64,000 nucleotides of DNA from DASQJL01 sp036380835 (GTDB lineage Bacteria > Eisenbacteria > RBG-16-71-46 > SZUA-252). The DNA lies in assembly GCA_036380835.1 (NCBI GenBank), contig DASVDZ010000064.1:62001-126000 (forward strand), read 5' to 3'. The notes beneath the pieces are model-generated. The model was given only the letters and a program-made list of their open reading frames with translations. It did no database searches and was not told the DNA's origin. This document shows, piece after piece, positions 26,071 to 34,151 of this stretch. The translations under genes were made by a program, and so were the position numbers. Position 1 is the first letter of the stretch. Each line of letters begins with the position of its first letter.

Positions 26071-26406
26071 TCAGTACTTCGGAATCGAGGGGTCGATCAT
26101 CTCGGCCCACGCCTCGATGCCGCCGGTCATGCTCCGCACCTTTCGGAACCCGGCCTCCCACAGCACGAGGCACGCGTCGACGCTCCGCTCCCCGACGTGG
26201 CAGTAGACGATCGTCTCGAGACTCGGGTCGAGCTCTCCGATCCGCGCCGGAAGCTCCTCGAGCGGAATGTGGATGGCGCCCTCGAGATGCGCGCGCTCCC
26301 ACTCCCAGTCCTCGCGGACGTCGAGAAGGATGAGCTCCTCCTCGGTGCCCAGCATCTCGCTCACCAGCTCCGGCGAGATCTCGAATTCCTGGAAGTGGTC
26401 GCGCAT
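26071..26406 (-). CDS. Rhodanese-like domain protein
   Basis: 111 residues, a single rhodanese domain. ELILLDVREDWEWERAHL is the typical N-terminal motif, and YCHVGERS is the active-site loop with the catalytic Cys. It has no signal peptide, so it is cytoplasmic. It follows ccmD by 10 nt as the last gene of the ccm operon. It may move sulfane sulfur or act as a thiol carrier; a link to cytochrome maturation is suggested only by position. Confidence 0.9.
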   Translation of the reverse strand: MRDHFQEFEISPELVSEMLGTEEELILLDVREDWEWERAHLEGAIHIPLEELPARIGELDPSLETIVYCHVGERSVDACLVLWEAGFRKVRSMTGGIEAWAEMIDPSIPKY

Positions 26407-26416
26407 CCCGCCCGCC

Positions 26417-26515
26417 CTACGCGTCCCGCTCTTGGCGCTCGCGCCGCTTGAGCCAGAGGAAGTAGGCGATCCAGAGCACGGCGGTGAAGACGTAGGCGAC
26501 GATCGCGTAGGTCAC
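26417..26515 (-). CDS. ccmD: CcmD-like small heme exporter subunit
   Basis: 32 residues from GTG 26515, which overlaps the ccmC stop as GTGA. The peptide is one membrane helix (YAIVAYVFTAVLWIAYFLWL) followed by a basic tail (KRRERQERDA). That is exactly the topology of CcmD, which stabilises CcmE binding to the CcmABC heme exporter. It is too short for most gene callers. The identification rests on topology, size and position after ccmC. Confidence 0.8.
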   Translation of the reverse strand: MTYAIVAYVFTAVLWIAYFLWLKRRERQERDA

Positions 26516-27219
26516 GCCCCGGCCCTCCCCGTCTCGGGCGCCCGGGCGCCCGCCAGGTCCCGCTCCAGGGCCTCCTCCCGGATCCACTCGAGGCGGAGCC
26601 GCGTCAGGAGGGCCGCGGCGAAGAAGACCATCCACGCCGCCATCGAGAGGAGGAGCGTCGTCCGCATCTCTCCGGTCATCGTGACGTTCCGCGGATGGAG
26701 CGATCCGCGCCACCACTGGATGGACATCCAGACGACCGGAAGGTTCACGAAGAGGACGATGCCGAGAATCGAGGAGACCGTGCGCTTCGAGGAGGAGCGG
26801 ATCGAGGAGCGCACGACGTGGTAGCCGGCGTAGAGGATCCAGAGGATGAGGAACGTGGTGAGCCTGGGCTCCCACGTCCACCACGTGTTCCACGCCGAGC
26901 GGGCCCACAGGGGCCCGGTGACCATGACCACGGTCGCGAAGACCATCCCCAGCTCGCACGACGCGGCGGCCAGCGCGTCCCACGCCCACTGCTTCGTCGC
27001 GAGGTAGGCGATCGACCCGGCGAACGTGAGGCCGAACGCGAGCAGGGTCATGGTCGCGCTTGGGACGTGCACGTAGACGATCTTCTGCACGATGCCCATC
27101 TGGACCTCGGTCGGCGCGTAGCGCGTGATCGCGCCGAGCGAGGCGGCGAGCAGGATCGCGGCCAGCGCCCAGAGCGCGCGGCCCGCGCCGCGCCACCAGG
27201 CTGGAATCGTCGGGTTCAC
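26512..27219 (-). CDS. ccmC: Heme exporter protein CcmC
   Basis: 235 residues from GTG 27219, overlapping the ccmB stop (GTGA). About six membrane helices. The heme-handling tryptophan-rich motif is present as WNTWWTWEPRLT, flanked by conserved His in VYVHVPSA and near SLHPRN. CcmC loads heme onto CcmE at the outer face of the membrane. The C-terminus ends in a short charged tail. Confidence 0.95.
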   Translation of the reverse strand: MNPTIPAWWRGAGRALWALAAILLAASLGAITRYAPTEVQMGIVQKIVYVHVPSATMTLLAFGLTFAGSIAYLATKQWAWDALAAASCELGMVFATVVMVTGPLWARSAWNTWWTWEPRLTTFLILWILYAGYHVVRSSIRSSSKRTVSSILGIVLFVNLPVVWMSIQWWRGSLHPRNVTMTGEMRTTLLLSMAAWMVFFAAALLTRLRLEWIREEALERDLAGARAPETGRAGA

Positions 27220-27887
27220 TCGGTCGCCTCCTGGATGAGTTCGTACAGGAACGCCGCCAGCGCCAGGCCCAGCACGTCCGCGACCGCCATGACCTTGATC
27301 CAGTCGCGGACCAAGTCCACCGTTCCGTCGGCCCAGAGCGCGTGGGTCAGCTTCACCGCGCCGATCCAGAGCGGAACGAGGGACGGAAAGAGGAGCACCG
27401 ACAGCAGGAGTTCCCGGGCCTTGAGCCCCCGCGCCAGCGCGGCGAAGAGGGTGCCCCACGCAGCATATCCGATCAGTCCGAGGGCGGCAACGCCGAGCAC
27501 CCCAGGCAGCACGCGCAGATCGCCGACGTCGAAGAAGATCGACGCGATCGGAAGGACGAACACGAAGACCCCCGCGAGAAGGAGGAAGTTGGCGAGCGTC
27601 TTCCCCAGATAGAGCGAGTAGGGATCGGCGCCCGTCAGTCGAAGGGCGTCGCCGCCGCCCGACTCCCCTTCCAGGTCGAGGGATCGCGTGAGGCCGAGGA
27701 CCCCCGCGAAGAAGAGCGCCGCCCAGAGCGTCGCGCTCGCCTCGCGCGCCGGATCCCGGAAGATGGGGCCGAAGGCCACGCTGAGGATGAGGACGAGGGA
27801 CGCGCTGAAGAGGAGGAGCGTCGCGACGAAGCGCGCGTCGCGCGCGTGGAGGCGCAGATCCTTCATCGTGACCGCGAGGACCGTCAC
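27216..27887 (-). CDS. ccmB: Heme exporter membrane protein CcmB
   Basis: 223 residues with six predicted membrane helices. Start GTG 27887 overlaps the ccmA stop. KDLRLHARDARF opens the protein, and GADPYSLYLGK is the typical cytoplasmic loop of CcmB. With CcmA it forms the ABC module needed to release holo-CcmE during cytochrome c maturation. Confidence 0.93.
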   Translation of the reverse strand: MTVLAVTMKDLRLHARDARFVATLLLFSASLVLILSVAFGPIFRDPAREASATLWAALFFAGVLGLTRSLDLEGESGGGDALRLTGADPYSLYLGKTLANFLLLAGVFVFVLPIASIFFDVGDLRVLPGVLGVAALGLIGYAAWGTLFAALARGLKARELLLSVLLFPSLVPLWIGAVKLTHALWADGTVDLVRDWIKVMAVADVLGLALAAFLYELIQEATE

Positions 27888-28528
27888 GCGCCCCGCTCCA
27901 CGATTCGTCCCGACTCCATCCCGCAGAGGCGCGTCCGAAGGGTGCCGAGCCGCTCCCGGTCGTGCGAGATCACGAGGGTCCCCGCCCCTCGCTCCCGGGC
28001 CTCCCGCAGCATCTCGTTCAGCGTCGCGGTCCCGTCGTCGTCGAGCCCCGTGTACGGCTCGTCGAGGACGAGGAGCAAGGGGTCCGCGAGGAGCGCGCGG
28101 GAGAGCGCGACCCGCTGGAGCATCCCGCGCGAGAAGCGCTCGATCGGGGTGCGCGCGAACTCCGAGAGGCGGAACCGGCTCAGGAGATCGAGCGCGCGTC
28201 GTTCGGGATCGGAGACGCCGCTCAGCCGGCCGAAGAAGGCGAGGTTCTCGAGGGGCGTGAGCCCGAGATAGAGGAGGGGGCGATGGGAGGCGAAGCCGAT
28301 CCGCCGCCGCGCGGCCCGGCGGCGCTCCGAGAGCGGCGCCCCCTCGAACCGGATCCGGCCCCGGTCGGGATGGAGGAGCGTGGCGACGATCTGGGCGAAC
28401 GTCGTCTTACCCGATCCGTTGGCGCCCATGAGGAGCACGATCTCGCCCGAGGCGACCTCGAGCGTCGCGTCGCGGAGCACCCACCGGCGTTCGAACCGCT
28501 TCTGGACGGCCTCGGCGCTGAGGATCAC
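27884..28528 (-). CDS. ccmA: ABC transporter ATP-binding protein CcmA
   Basis: 214 residues. Walker A is GANGSGKTT, the signature FSRGMLQRVALSRALL and Walker B LVLDEPYTGLD; the switch His is in ISHDRERL. It is the shortened ATPase typical of CcmA. GTG 28528 lies 9 nt after the unknown membrane protein gene and the stop overlaps ccmB. It energises CcmE release from the CcmABCD complex. Confidence 0.95.
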   Translation of the reverse strand: MILSAEAVQKRFERRWVLRDATLEVASGEIVLLMGANGSGKTTFAQIVATLLHPDRGRIRFEGAPLSERRRAARRRIGFASHRPLLYLGLTPLENLAFFGRLSGVSDPERRALDLLSRFRLSEFARTPIERFSRGMLQRVALSRALLADPLLLVLDEPYTGLDDDGTATLNEMLREARERGAGTLVISHDRERLGTLRTRLCGMESGRIVERGA

Positions 28529-28537
28529 CGCGGCGCG

Positions 28538-29863
28538 TCAGCGCGTGCCGGTGCGCGGCTCGTCGCTCAGGATGATCTCGAGCCGGCGCTTCAGGTTGCC
28601 CCGCACGAGCGCGTGGCTCTCCGTGGAGATGTCGCCCCGTTCCACGCCCTGGTCGAGCGCGGCGATCAGATAGACGTACGTCTCGGCGAGGTCGTCTCCC
28701 CGCGGCGGCTTCGCGCGCGCGACCGCCGGCATCGGCGTCGGGGCGATGCGGCCGGCGCCGGATCCGCCCGGCGCTCCCGCCCCCGTCGGGGTCGCGGGTC
28801 CCGGCGCCTCGGTCTCCGGCACCGACGCGCCGGGCGTCAACGCGTCGGGGGCGAACGCGGCTCCGGAGAGCGCGTGCTTCTCGGCGAGGCGGCGCCGTCC
28901 GATCCGGCTCGCCGCGACGATCACGATCACGATCAGGATCGGCGCCGCGAGCCACGGATAGATCGACGGGTTCGAGAAGAAGCCCGCGCCGGTCACGCGG
29001 ATCGTGACCTCGCTCCCGACGGGCAGGTCGGTCCCCGTGTAGAGCGTGAACGTCCGTCCGCCCTGCTCGCGCGAGCCGGCGCTCTGGAGCTGGGGCGACT
29101 CGAGGTGGAGCTTCGGGTCGTCGAGCATCACCTCGAACGAGCGGGTCGGGAAGTAGATCCGGTGCGAGAGGTCCATCCGCCCCGAGAGCGGGATGACGTA
29201 GCTGTAGGAGAAGGGGCGCTGCCCGGGCGGGATCGGCCGGAGCGACGTCAGCTCCCGCCCCTGCACGTGCACCGTCTGTTCGTCGCCGCCCATGCCGGGC
29301 GCGAAGTCCTTGATCGCGGCCGGAAGGCCGACGCGGGCGCCGGAGGGCTCCGCGTGATTCACGCCGATGCCGAGGTAGGCCGTGCCGGCGCCGTTCTGGA
29401 AGACGAGGATCTCGGTGACGTGGAGCCCGTCGTCCTTCCGCTCCACGATGATGTGCTGGTTCGAGACGTGGACCTGGTCGAAGTCCTTGCCCACCTCGTA
29501 GATCACCAGATCCTGTGTCGCCTCCTTCGTCGCGGAGACGTCGATGGGCCCTTCGGTGTAGAACGCCCCCTCGTACTCGGTCGAGAGGTAGTACTCGATG
29601 TCGCTCCCCGCGGTCAGGTCCGCGAACCGATACGCGCCCGCGCGGTCGCTCGCCACGGTGCGCCCGGGAAGCTCCCGGTCGCCGCGCACGAGGTGGACCG
29701 AGACGGGGATTCCCGGCGCCGGAGCTTGATTCGGCCCCTTGAGCACGCGGCCGCTGATCGTCACCGCCGACGCGACCGGCGCGGCCGCCAGGATCAGGAG
29801 GAGGGCGGACGCGGCGGCGAGCGCCGCGCGCCGCGCGGCCATCGCCGCCCGGCGGGCCCTCAC
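28538..29863 (-). CDS. Unknown membrane protein with CarboxypepD_reg-like domain inside the ccm operon
   Basis: 441 residues. GTG 29863 overlaps the ccmI stop; an internal ATG eight codons later also gives a signal peptide (ending PVASA). Residues about 35-115 read as a carboxypeptidase regulatory-like beta-sandwich (VTISGRVLKG, GAYRFADLTAG). A second beta-rich region with SYSYVIPLSGRMDL follows. One membrane helix lies near 305-325 (PWLAAPILIVIVIVAA), then a Pro/Ala/Gly linker, and a cytoplasmic helical tail (DLAETYVYLIAALDQGVERG). I do not recognise a named family. Its place between ccmI and ccmA argues for a role in cytochrome maturation. Confidence 0.8.
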   Translation of the reverse strand: MRARRAAMAARRAALAAASALLLILAAAPVASAVTISGRVLKGPNQAPAPGIPVSVHLVRGDRELPGRTVASDRAGAYRFADLTAGSDIEYYLSTEYEGAFYTEGPIDVSATKEATQDLVIYEVGKDFDQVHVSNQHIIVERKDDGLHVTEILVFQNGAGTAYLGIGVNHAEPSGARVGLPAAIKDFAPGMGGDEQTVHVQGRELTSLRPIPPGQRPFSYSYVIPLSGRMDLSHRIYFPTRSFEVMLDDPKLHLESPQLQSAGSREQGGRTFTLYTGTDLPVGSEVTIRVTGAGFFSNPSIYPWLAAPILIVIVIVAASRIGRRRLAEKHALSGAAFAPDALTPGASVPETEAPGPATPTGAGAPGGSGAGRIAPTPMPAVARAKPPRGDDLAETYVYLIAALDQGVERGDISTESHALVRGNLKRRLEIILSDEPRTGTR

Positions 29864-30252
29864 GGCTTCGCCTTCGCGCGCTCCAGGCGGGCTCGCTTGA
29901 ACTCGTCGATCATCTGTTCCACGTGGTCTCCCCCCTGGATCACCTTCGGCCTGCCCGGGCGGGCGCCGGGCGCGAACCCGAGACGCTCCTCTTCGGCGAG
30001 CACGGCCAGCGTTTCGTTCATCGTCTCGTCCCGCATCCGCGCGTGGTCCTCGACCGAGATCTTTCCCGAAGCGCGGTCGAAGTCGAGGTCGAGGAGCTGG
30101 TTGTAGAGGCGCGTCTTCCGTTCGTGGATCGAGCGGCGCTGCTCGGCGTTCGGACCCTCGCTCCGCGTCCTTTGGCCCCGGAAGAGGACGAGCGGCGAGA
30201 GGACGAACACGGCCACCGCCAGGGCGAGACAGATCTGGGCCACCAGGATCAT
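29860..30252 (-). CDS. ccmI: CcmI-like N-terminal domain protein
   Basis: 130 residues. A single N-terminal helix (ILVAQICLALAVAVFVLSPLVL) is followed by a coiled, charged region with RLYNQLLDLDFDRASGKIS, close to the N-terminal segment of CcmI/CycH. The TPR domain that binds apocytochrome in proteobacterial CcmI is missing. This is either a minimal CcmI or a related anchor protein. ATG 30252 is 16 nt after ccmH. Confidence 0.75.
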   Translation of the reverse strand: MILVAQICLALAVAVFVLSPLVLFRGQRTRSEGPNAEQRRSIHERKTRLYNQLLDLDFDRASGKISVEDHARMRDETMNETLAVLAEEERLGFAPGARPGRPKVIQGGDHVEQMIDEFKRARLERAKAKP

Positions 30253-30268
30253 CGGATCGGCTCCGTCG

Positions 30269-30820
30269 TCATTCGCGCATGTTCCGGAGCTCGGCCTCGG
30301 CCCGCGCGCGGAGCGAAGCGAGGTCCTCCCCCGCCGTCCGCGGGAGAGCGCCGGCCGCGCCGGGCGCCGGAGCGCCGGCCGGAGCCGCCGTCCGGCGCCG
30401 CGCCCAGCGGAGGAGGATGACCGTCGCGATCAGGAACCCGATCGCCGTCGCCACGAAGGGCGCGACCCAGACGAGGAGGTTGAAGCCCTTCGCCTTGGGA
30501 GCGCCGAGGATCACCTCGCCGTACTGCGCGACGAGGGACGCTTCGATCTGGTCCTTCGATTTGCCGCCCGTGACCTCGCGCTCCACGTACGCGCGCATCG
30601 CCTTGCCCGTCTCGCACGTGCAACCCGTCAGGATCTCCCCGCACGAGCAGGGGCAGATGATCCCGTTCGTGATCGCGCGCGCGGCGTCCTTGGTCGAGGC
30701 GCCGGCCATGGGCGCGGCCCCGGCCGGGGGCGCGAGCGGGGGGAGGGACGCGAGGGCCGCGCCGAGAACGATCGCGGCGAAACACCCCCGGACCGTCCGG
30801 CGGGAGCGGTTTCGGATCAC
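30269..30820 (-). CDS. ccmH: Cytochrome c maturation protein CcmH
   Basis: 183 residues from GTG 30820 (GTGA overlap with the ccmF stop). Signal peptide to about residue 34. The redox segment IICPCSCGEILTGCTCETG has more cysteines than the LRCxxC of E. coli CcmH but matches the form seen in many non-proteobacterial CcmH proteins. A C-terminal membrane helix (WVAPFVATAIGFLIATVILL) and a short cytoplasmic Ala-rich tail follow. CcmH reduces apocytochrome CxxCH thiols before heme ligation. Confidence 0.9.
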   Translation of the reverse strand: MIRNRSRRTVRGCFAAIVLGAALASLPPLAPPAGAAPMAGASTKDAARAITNGIICPCSCGEILTGCTCETGKAMRAYVEREVTGGKSKDQIEASLVAQYGEVILGAPKAKGFNLLVWVAPFVATAIGFLIATVILLRWARRRTAAPAGAPAPGAAGALPRTAGEDLASLRARAEAELRNMRE

Positions 30821-32790
30821 GCGGCCGCCTGCTCGGCGGCTTTCTCCTCGCGACGGAGGCGCATCCGGTCGCCGAGCGTGATGATGGTGCCGAAGAGCAT
30901 CACGAGCCCACCCGCCCAGATGAAGCTGACGAGCGGATTGATGTACGCCTGGATCGAGGTCGTTCCGTCGTCGTTCACGCCGCCGAGGATCATGTAGAGG
31001 TCCTCGCTCGGCGTCGGCCGGATCGCGACCTCGGTCATCGGCTGCTGCGACTTGAAGTACATCGCCTTCGCGGGATGGACCCGGCCGGCCGGCTTCCCGC
31101 CGCGGGAGACGTCGAGGATGGCCCGCGTCTCCTCGGCGTTGGCCAGGGTCTTGGTCTCGAGGCCGCGGAGCGTCAGCGTGTATCCGCCGATCGAGAGCGA
31201 CTGCCCGTTTCGAAGCGGCGCGTGCGCCTCCTTCTGGAAGACGGTCGAGCCCAGGACGCCGACGAAGATCATGACCATGCCGAAGTGGACGATGTAGCCG
31301 CCGTAGCGGCGCTTGTTCTTCTGCACCAGGCTCACCACGGCCATGGCACCGCGCGCCTCCGCGACGTCCTTCCTCGCCTGGACGCCGCGGGCGAACTCCA
31401 TCACGATGGTGGCGAGGACGAACGCGACGCCGAAGACGCAGACGATCGGATAGACGCCCCGCACCCCGAACGGGATCCCGATCAGAGTCGCGAGCGCGCC
31501 GATGAGGATCGGGATCACGAAGTTCCGCTGGAGCGCCGACGCCGTCGCGCGCTTCCAGGAGAGGACCGGTCCCGCGCCGGTCAGGAGCAGGAGCGCGAGG
31601 GCGATCGGGACGTTGACCCGGTTGAAGAACGGCGCCGAGACCGAGATCTTCGAGCCGGTGACCGCTTCGCTGATCACCGGAAACACGGTGCCGAGGAAGG
31701 TCGCGAAGGTCAGCGCCACGAAGAGGACGTTGTTGAAGAGGAAGGAGCCCTCGCGGCTCACGACCGCGTCGAGACGATTCTCCGACTCGAGCAGCGCCTT
31801 CCGGTAGAGGATGAGCGCCGCCGCGAGGGTGCCCGAGATCAGGATGAATCCCATGAACCAGGGGCCGATGTTCGACTCCGCGAACGAGTGGACCGAGGTC
31901 AGCACGCCGGAGCGCGTCAGGAAGGTCCCGAAGATGGAGAGCTCGAACGTGAGCACGATCAGCACCACGTTCCAGGTCTTCAGCATGCCGCGGCGCTGCT
32001 CGATCATCACCGAGTGGAGGAACGCGGTGCCGACCAGCCAGGGCATCAGGGAGGCGTTCTCGACCGGATCCCATCCCCAGTAGCCGCCCCACCCCAGCTC
32101 GATGTAGGCCCAGCGGGCGCCGAGGAGGATCCCGAAGCCGAGGAACATCCAGCAGAAGAGGGTCCAGCGCCTCACCTCCTCGATCCAGCGCGTGCCGGTA
32201 CGGTTCATGAGGAGCACCGCGATGCCGAACGCGAACGGAATGATGAAGCCGACGTAGCCCGTGTAGAGGATCGGCGGATGGATCATCATGCCCGGATCCT
32301 GGAGCAGCGGATTCAGCCCGTTCCCGTCCGGCGGCGGCGTCGCGAGGAGCCGGAACGGCGAGGAGACGAACGTGAGGAGCCCCGTGAAGAAGACCATCAC
32401 GCACCCGACGACCATCGCCACCGCGTCGTAGAACGGGTCGGTGCGCTTGCGGTATGCCCAGAGGAAGGCGGCGCCGTACGCGCTCAGGATCATGAGCCAG
32501 AGGAGGAGCGACCCCTCCTGGCCCGCCCAGAGCGAGCCGAAGGCGTACATCATCGGCAGGTCGCGGCTCGTGTGCTCGGCCACGTAGCGGAACGTGAAAT
32601 CGCGCGCGAGGAGCGCCCGCTCGAGGATCAGGATCGCCAGGAACGTGAGCCCGCAGACCGTCCAGACCGCCCGGCGCCCGCTCCGAAGCGGGCCCGCCAG
32701 ACCGGAGCGCAGCCCCCACGCGATCGACACCACCGCGTAGCACGCGGCGATGAACGCGAGGATGATCGACAGCCGTCCGAGCTCGCTCAT
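30817..32790 (-). CDS. ccmF: Cytochrome c heme lyase subunit CcmF
   Basis: 657 residues from ATG 32790, which overlaps the ccmE stop (ATGA). It is a polytopic membrane protein with about 14-15 helices. The heme-binding tryptophan-rich motif is WGGYWGWDPVENASLMPW, and conserved His occur in MMIHPPILYTGY and GGYIVHFGM. CcmF is the core of the System I heme lyase that joins heme to apocytochromes on the outer face of the membrane. Confidence 0.96.
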   Translation of the reverse strand: MSELGRLSIILAFIAACYAVVSIAWGLRSGLAGPLRSGRRAVWTVCGLTFLAILILERALLARDFTFRYVAEHTSRDLPMMYAFGSLWAGQEGSLLLWLMILSAYGAAFLWAYRKRTDPFYDAVAMVVGCVMVFFTGLLTFVSSPFRLLATPPPDGNGLNPLLQDPGMMIHPPILYTGYVGFIIPFAFGIAVLLMNRTGTRWIEEVRRWTLFCWMFLGFGILLGARWAYIELGWGGYWGWDPVENASLMPWLVGTAFLHSVMIEQRRGMLKTWNVVLIVLTFELSIFGTFLTRSGVLTSVHSFAESNIGPWFMGFILISGTLAAALILYRKALLESENRLDAVVSREGSFLFNNVLFVALTFATFLGTVFPVISEAVTGSKISVSAPFFNRVNVPIALALLLLTGAGPVLSWKRATASALQRNFVIPILIGALATLIGIPFGVRGVYPIVCVFGVAFVLATIVMEFARGVQARKDVAEARGAMAVVSLVQKNKRRYGGYIVHFGMVMIFVGVLGSTVFQKEAHAPLRNGQSLSIGGYTLTLRGLETKTLANAEETRAILDVSRGGKPAGRVHPAKAMYFKSQQPMTEVAIRPTPSEDLYMILGGVNDDGTTSIQAYINPLVSFIWAGGLVMLFGTIITLGDRMRLRREEKAAEQAAA

Positions 32791-33197
32791 GTCTTGTCCT
32801 TCCCCAGGCCTTCCGCTTCGTACTTCGAGGGGCACTTGGTGACGAGCTTCGACGCGCGGAGCGTGTGGGCCGCCTGGTCGAACGTCCCCTCGACCACCAC
32901 CTCCCGTCCATCGGCGAAGGCGTCGGGTTTGAGCCCGGCGTAGACGACCGTGATGGCGGCTTTGCCGTCGGTCATCTGGAACTCGAGCTGGGGCTCCTTC
33001 TGGTCGTACCGGATCGTCCCGGCCGCCACCTTTCCGTCGAGGCGGAAGCCGCCGTCCCGGGGGGGGCGGCTCATCTGGGCCAGCTCGGTGACCGTCATGT
33101 ATTGGAGGCCCGTCTGCTTCACGCCGGTCAGGATCAGATACGAGACGGCTCCGACGATGACCAGCGACACGAAAATGAGGCGGATTCGGCTACCCAT
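32787..33197 (-). CDS. ccmE: Heme chaperone CcmE, CxxxY variant
   Basis: 136 residues. An N-terminal membrane anchor (about 6-24) is followed by the OB-fold domain (FRLDGKVAAGTIRYDQ, VVYAGLKPDAF, VVVEGTF). The heme-binding site, normally HxxxY, reads KCPSKYEAEG, that is CxxxY, with Cys about residue 125. CxxxY forms of CcmE are known from some archaea and sulfate reducers. It carries heme from CcmC to CcmF. It is the first gene of the operon; AAGGAA precedes the ATG. Confidence 0.93.
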   Translation of the reverse strand: MGSRIRLIFVSLVIVGAVSYLILTGVKQTGLQYMTVTELAQMSRPPRDGGFRLDGKVAAGTIRYDQKEPQLEFQMTDGKAAITVVYAGLKPDAFADGREVVVEGTFDQAAHTLRASKLVTKCPSKYEAEGLGKDKT

Positions 33198-33287
33198 TGT
33201 ATTCCTTGCCGTTAAGTGAGACGCGACGGGACGGTCGGTACGGGTTCGATTGTCGCAGATGGGGCCACCCAGTCAAGACGGGATGCT

Positions 33288-33319
33288 GGTAGGGTCCCGC
33301 GCCCTACCTTGGTAGTACC
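33288..33319. promoter_or_regulatory. Competing inverted repeats upstream of the ccm operon
   Basis: GGTAGGG (33288-33294) pairs with CCCTACC (33302-33308) across a 7-nt loop. The same central CTACC (33304-33308) can instead pair with GGTAG (33311-33315). The block ends GGTAGTACC (33311-33319). It lies in the 160-bp gap between the ccmE start and the end of the PAP2 gene. The function is unknown; terminator of the PAP2 transcript or a control element for ccm are both possible. Confidence 0.4.
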
Positions 33320-33357
33320 GCGGCGGCGCGGGCGGTTCCGGCGGAAGTGGGCGGCGC

Positions 33358-34050
33358 CTATCTCACGGCGGGCGCGGCCGATTCGGTCGAGGGACCGCGC
33401 GTGACGAGGCGGCCGATCAGCCGCCCCAGGATGGCTCCGGCGACCACGTCGGAGAGGTAGTGGTGCCGGTCGGCGACTCGAGCGTAGCCGGCCGTCGCCG
33501 CGGCGCCGTAGGCGAGCCAGCCGATCGCCCCGCCACGCTCCCGCGCGACCACGGTGGCCGCGGCGAACGCGGCGGTCGCGTGCCCCGAAGGGAAGGAGAG
33601 GCGATCGGAGCCATCGGGCCGCTCCCGCCGCGTGACCTCCTTGAGCGCGGTGACCGCGATCGTGGCGCCGGCCCCTGCCCACGCGAGCTCCTTCGCGGTC
33701 CGGAACGCGGACGGGTGGTGGAACGCCGCGCCCTCGGCGCCCAGACCGAGCGTCACGCCGACGAGGAGCGTCGCGCCGCCGAACGTCTCGCCCGGCTCCT
33801 CGACGAACCGCCCTCCGCCTTGATCGGACCAGCCGGGGCGCACCGTGTGATCGAGCGCGAACGCGCCGCCCAGGAGCGCCGCGGAGACGGCGGCCTCGCG
33901 GAGCACGGACGGATTCGTGGGATGGGCCGATCCCCGGATGCTCGGCAGGAGCGGCGTCGACGCGAGCGCCGGCGCGACGGCGAGAGGGACGCAGGCGGCG
34001 GCGAGCACGAGGAGGAGCGCCGGACGGCGCGGCGCGCGAGCGGGCGGCAT
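33358..34050 (-). CDS. PAP2 superfamily phosphatase
   Basis: 230 residues from ATG 34050. Signal peptide or first helix to about residue 30. The three acid-phosphatase motifs are KEVTRRERP (KX6RP), SFPSGHA and RVADRHHYLSDV (RX5H). These enzymes dephosphorylate lipid phosphates such as undecaprenyl pyrophosphate or phosphatidate at the membrane outer face. The start is taken at the methionine directly after a GGTAGTACC element. Earlier in-frame residues are Arg/Pro-rich and unlikely. Confidence 0.9.
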   Translation of the reverse strand: MPPARAPRRPALLLVLAAACVPLAVAPALASTPLLPSIRGSAHPTNPSVLREAAVSAALLGGAFALDHTVRPGWSDQGGGRFVEEPGETFGGATLLVGVTLGLGAEGAAFHHPSAFRTAKELAWAGAGATIAVTALKEVTRRERPDGSDRLSFPSGHATAAFAAATVVARERGGAIGWLAYGAAATAGYARVADRHHYLSDVVAGAILGRLIGRLVTRGPSTESAAPAVR

Positions 34051-34053
34051 GCC

Positions 34054-34062
34054 GGTACTACC
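34054..34062 (-). promoter_or_regulatory. GGTAGTACC element before the PAP2 gene
   Basis: On the minus strand GGTAGTACC ends 4 nt before the ATG at 34050. The same 9-mer occurs at 33311-33319 (plus) and 62676-62684 (minus), each time between genes. Role unknown. Confidence 0.3.
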
Positions 34063-34151
34063 CCGGCGGGGCGGGCCCGGGTCCCCGCGGGTGGCCGCCG
34101 GGACGCGGGGGCGCTGGAATGTCGAGGCGATTCGCGTATGCTCTGCCCTCC

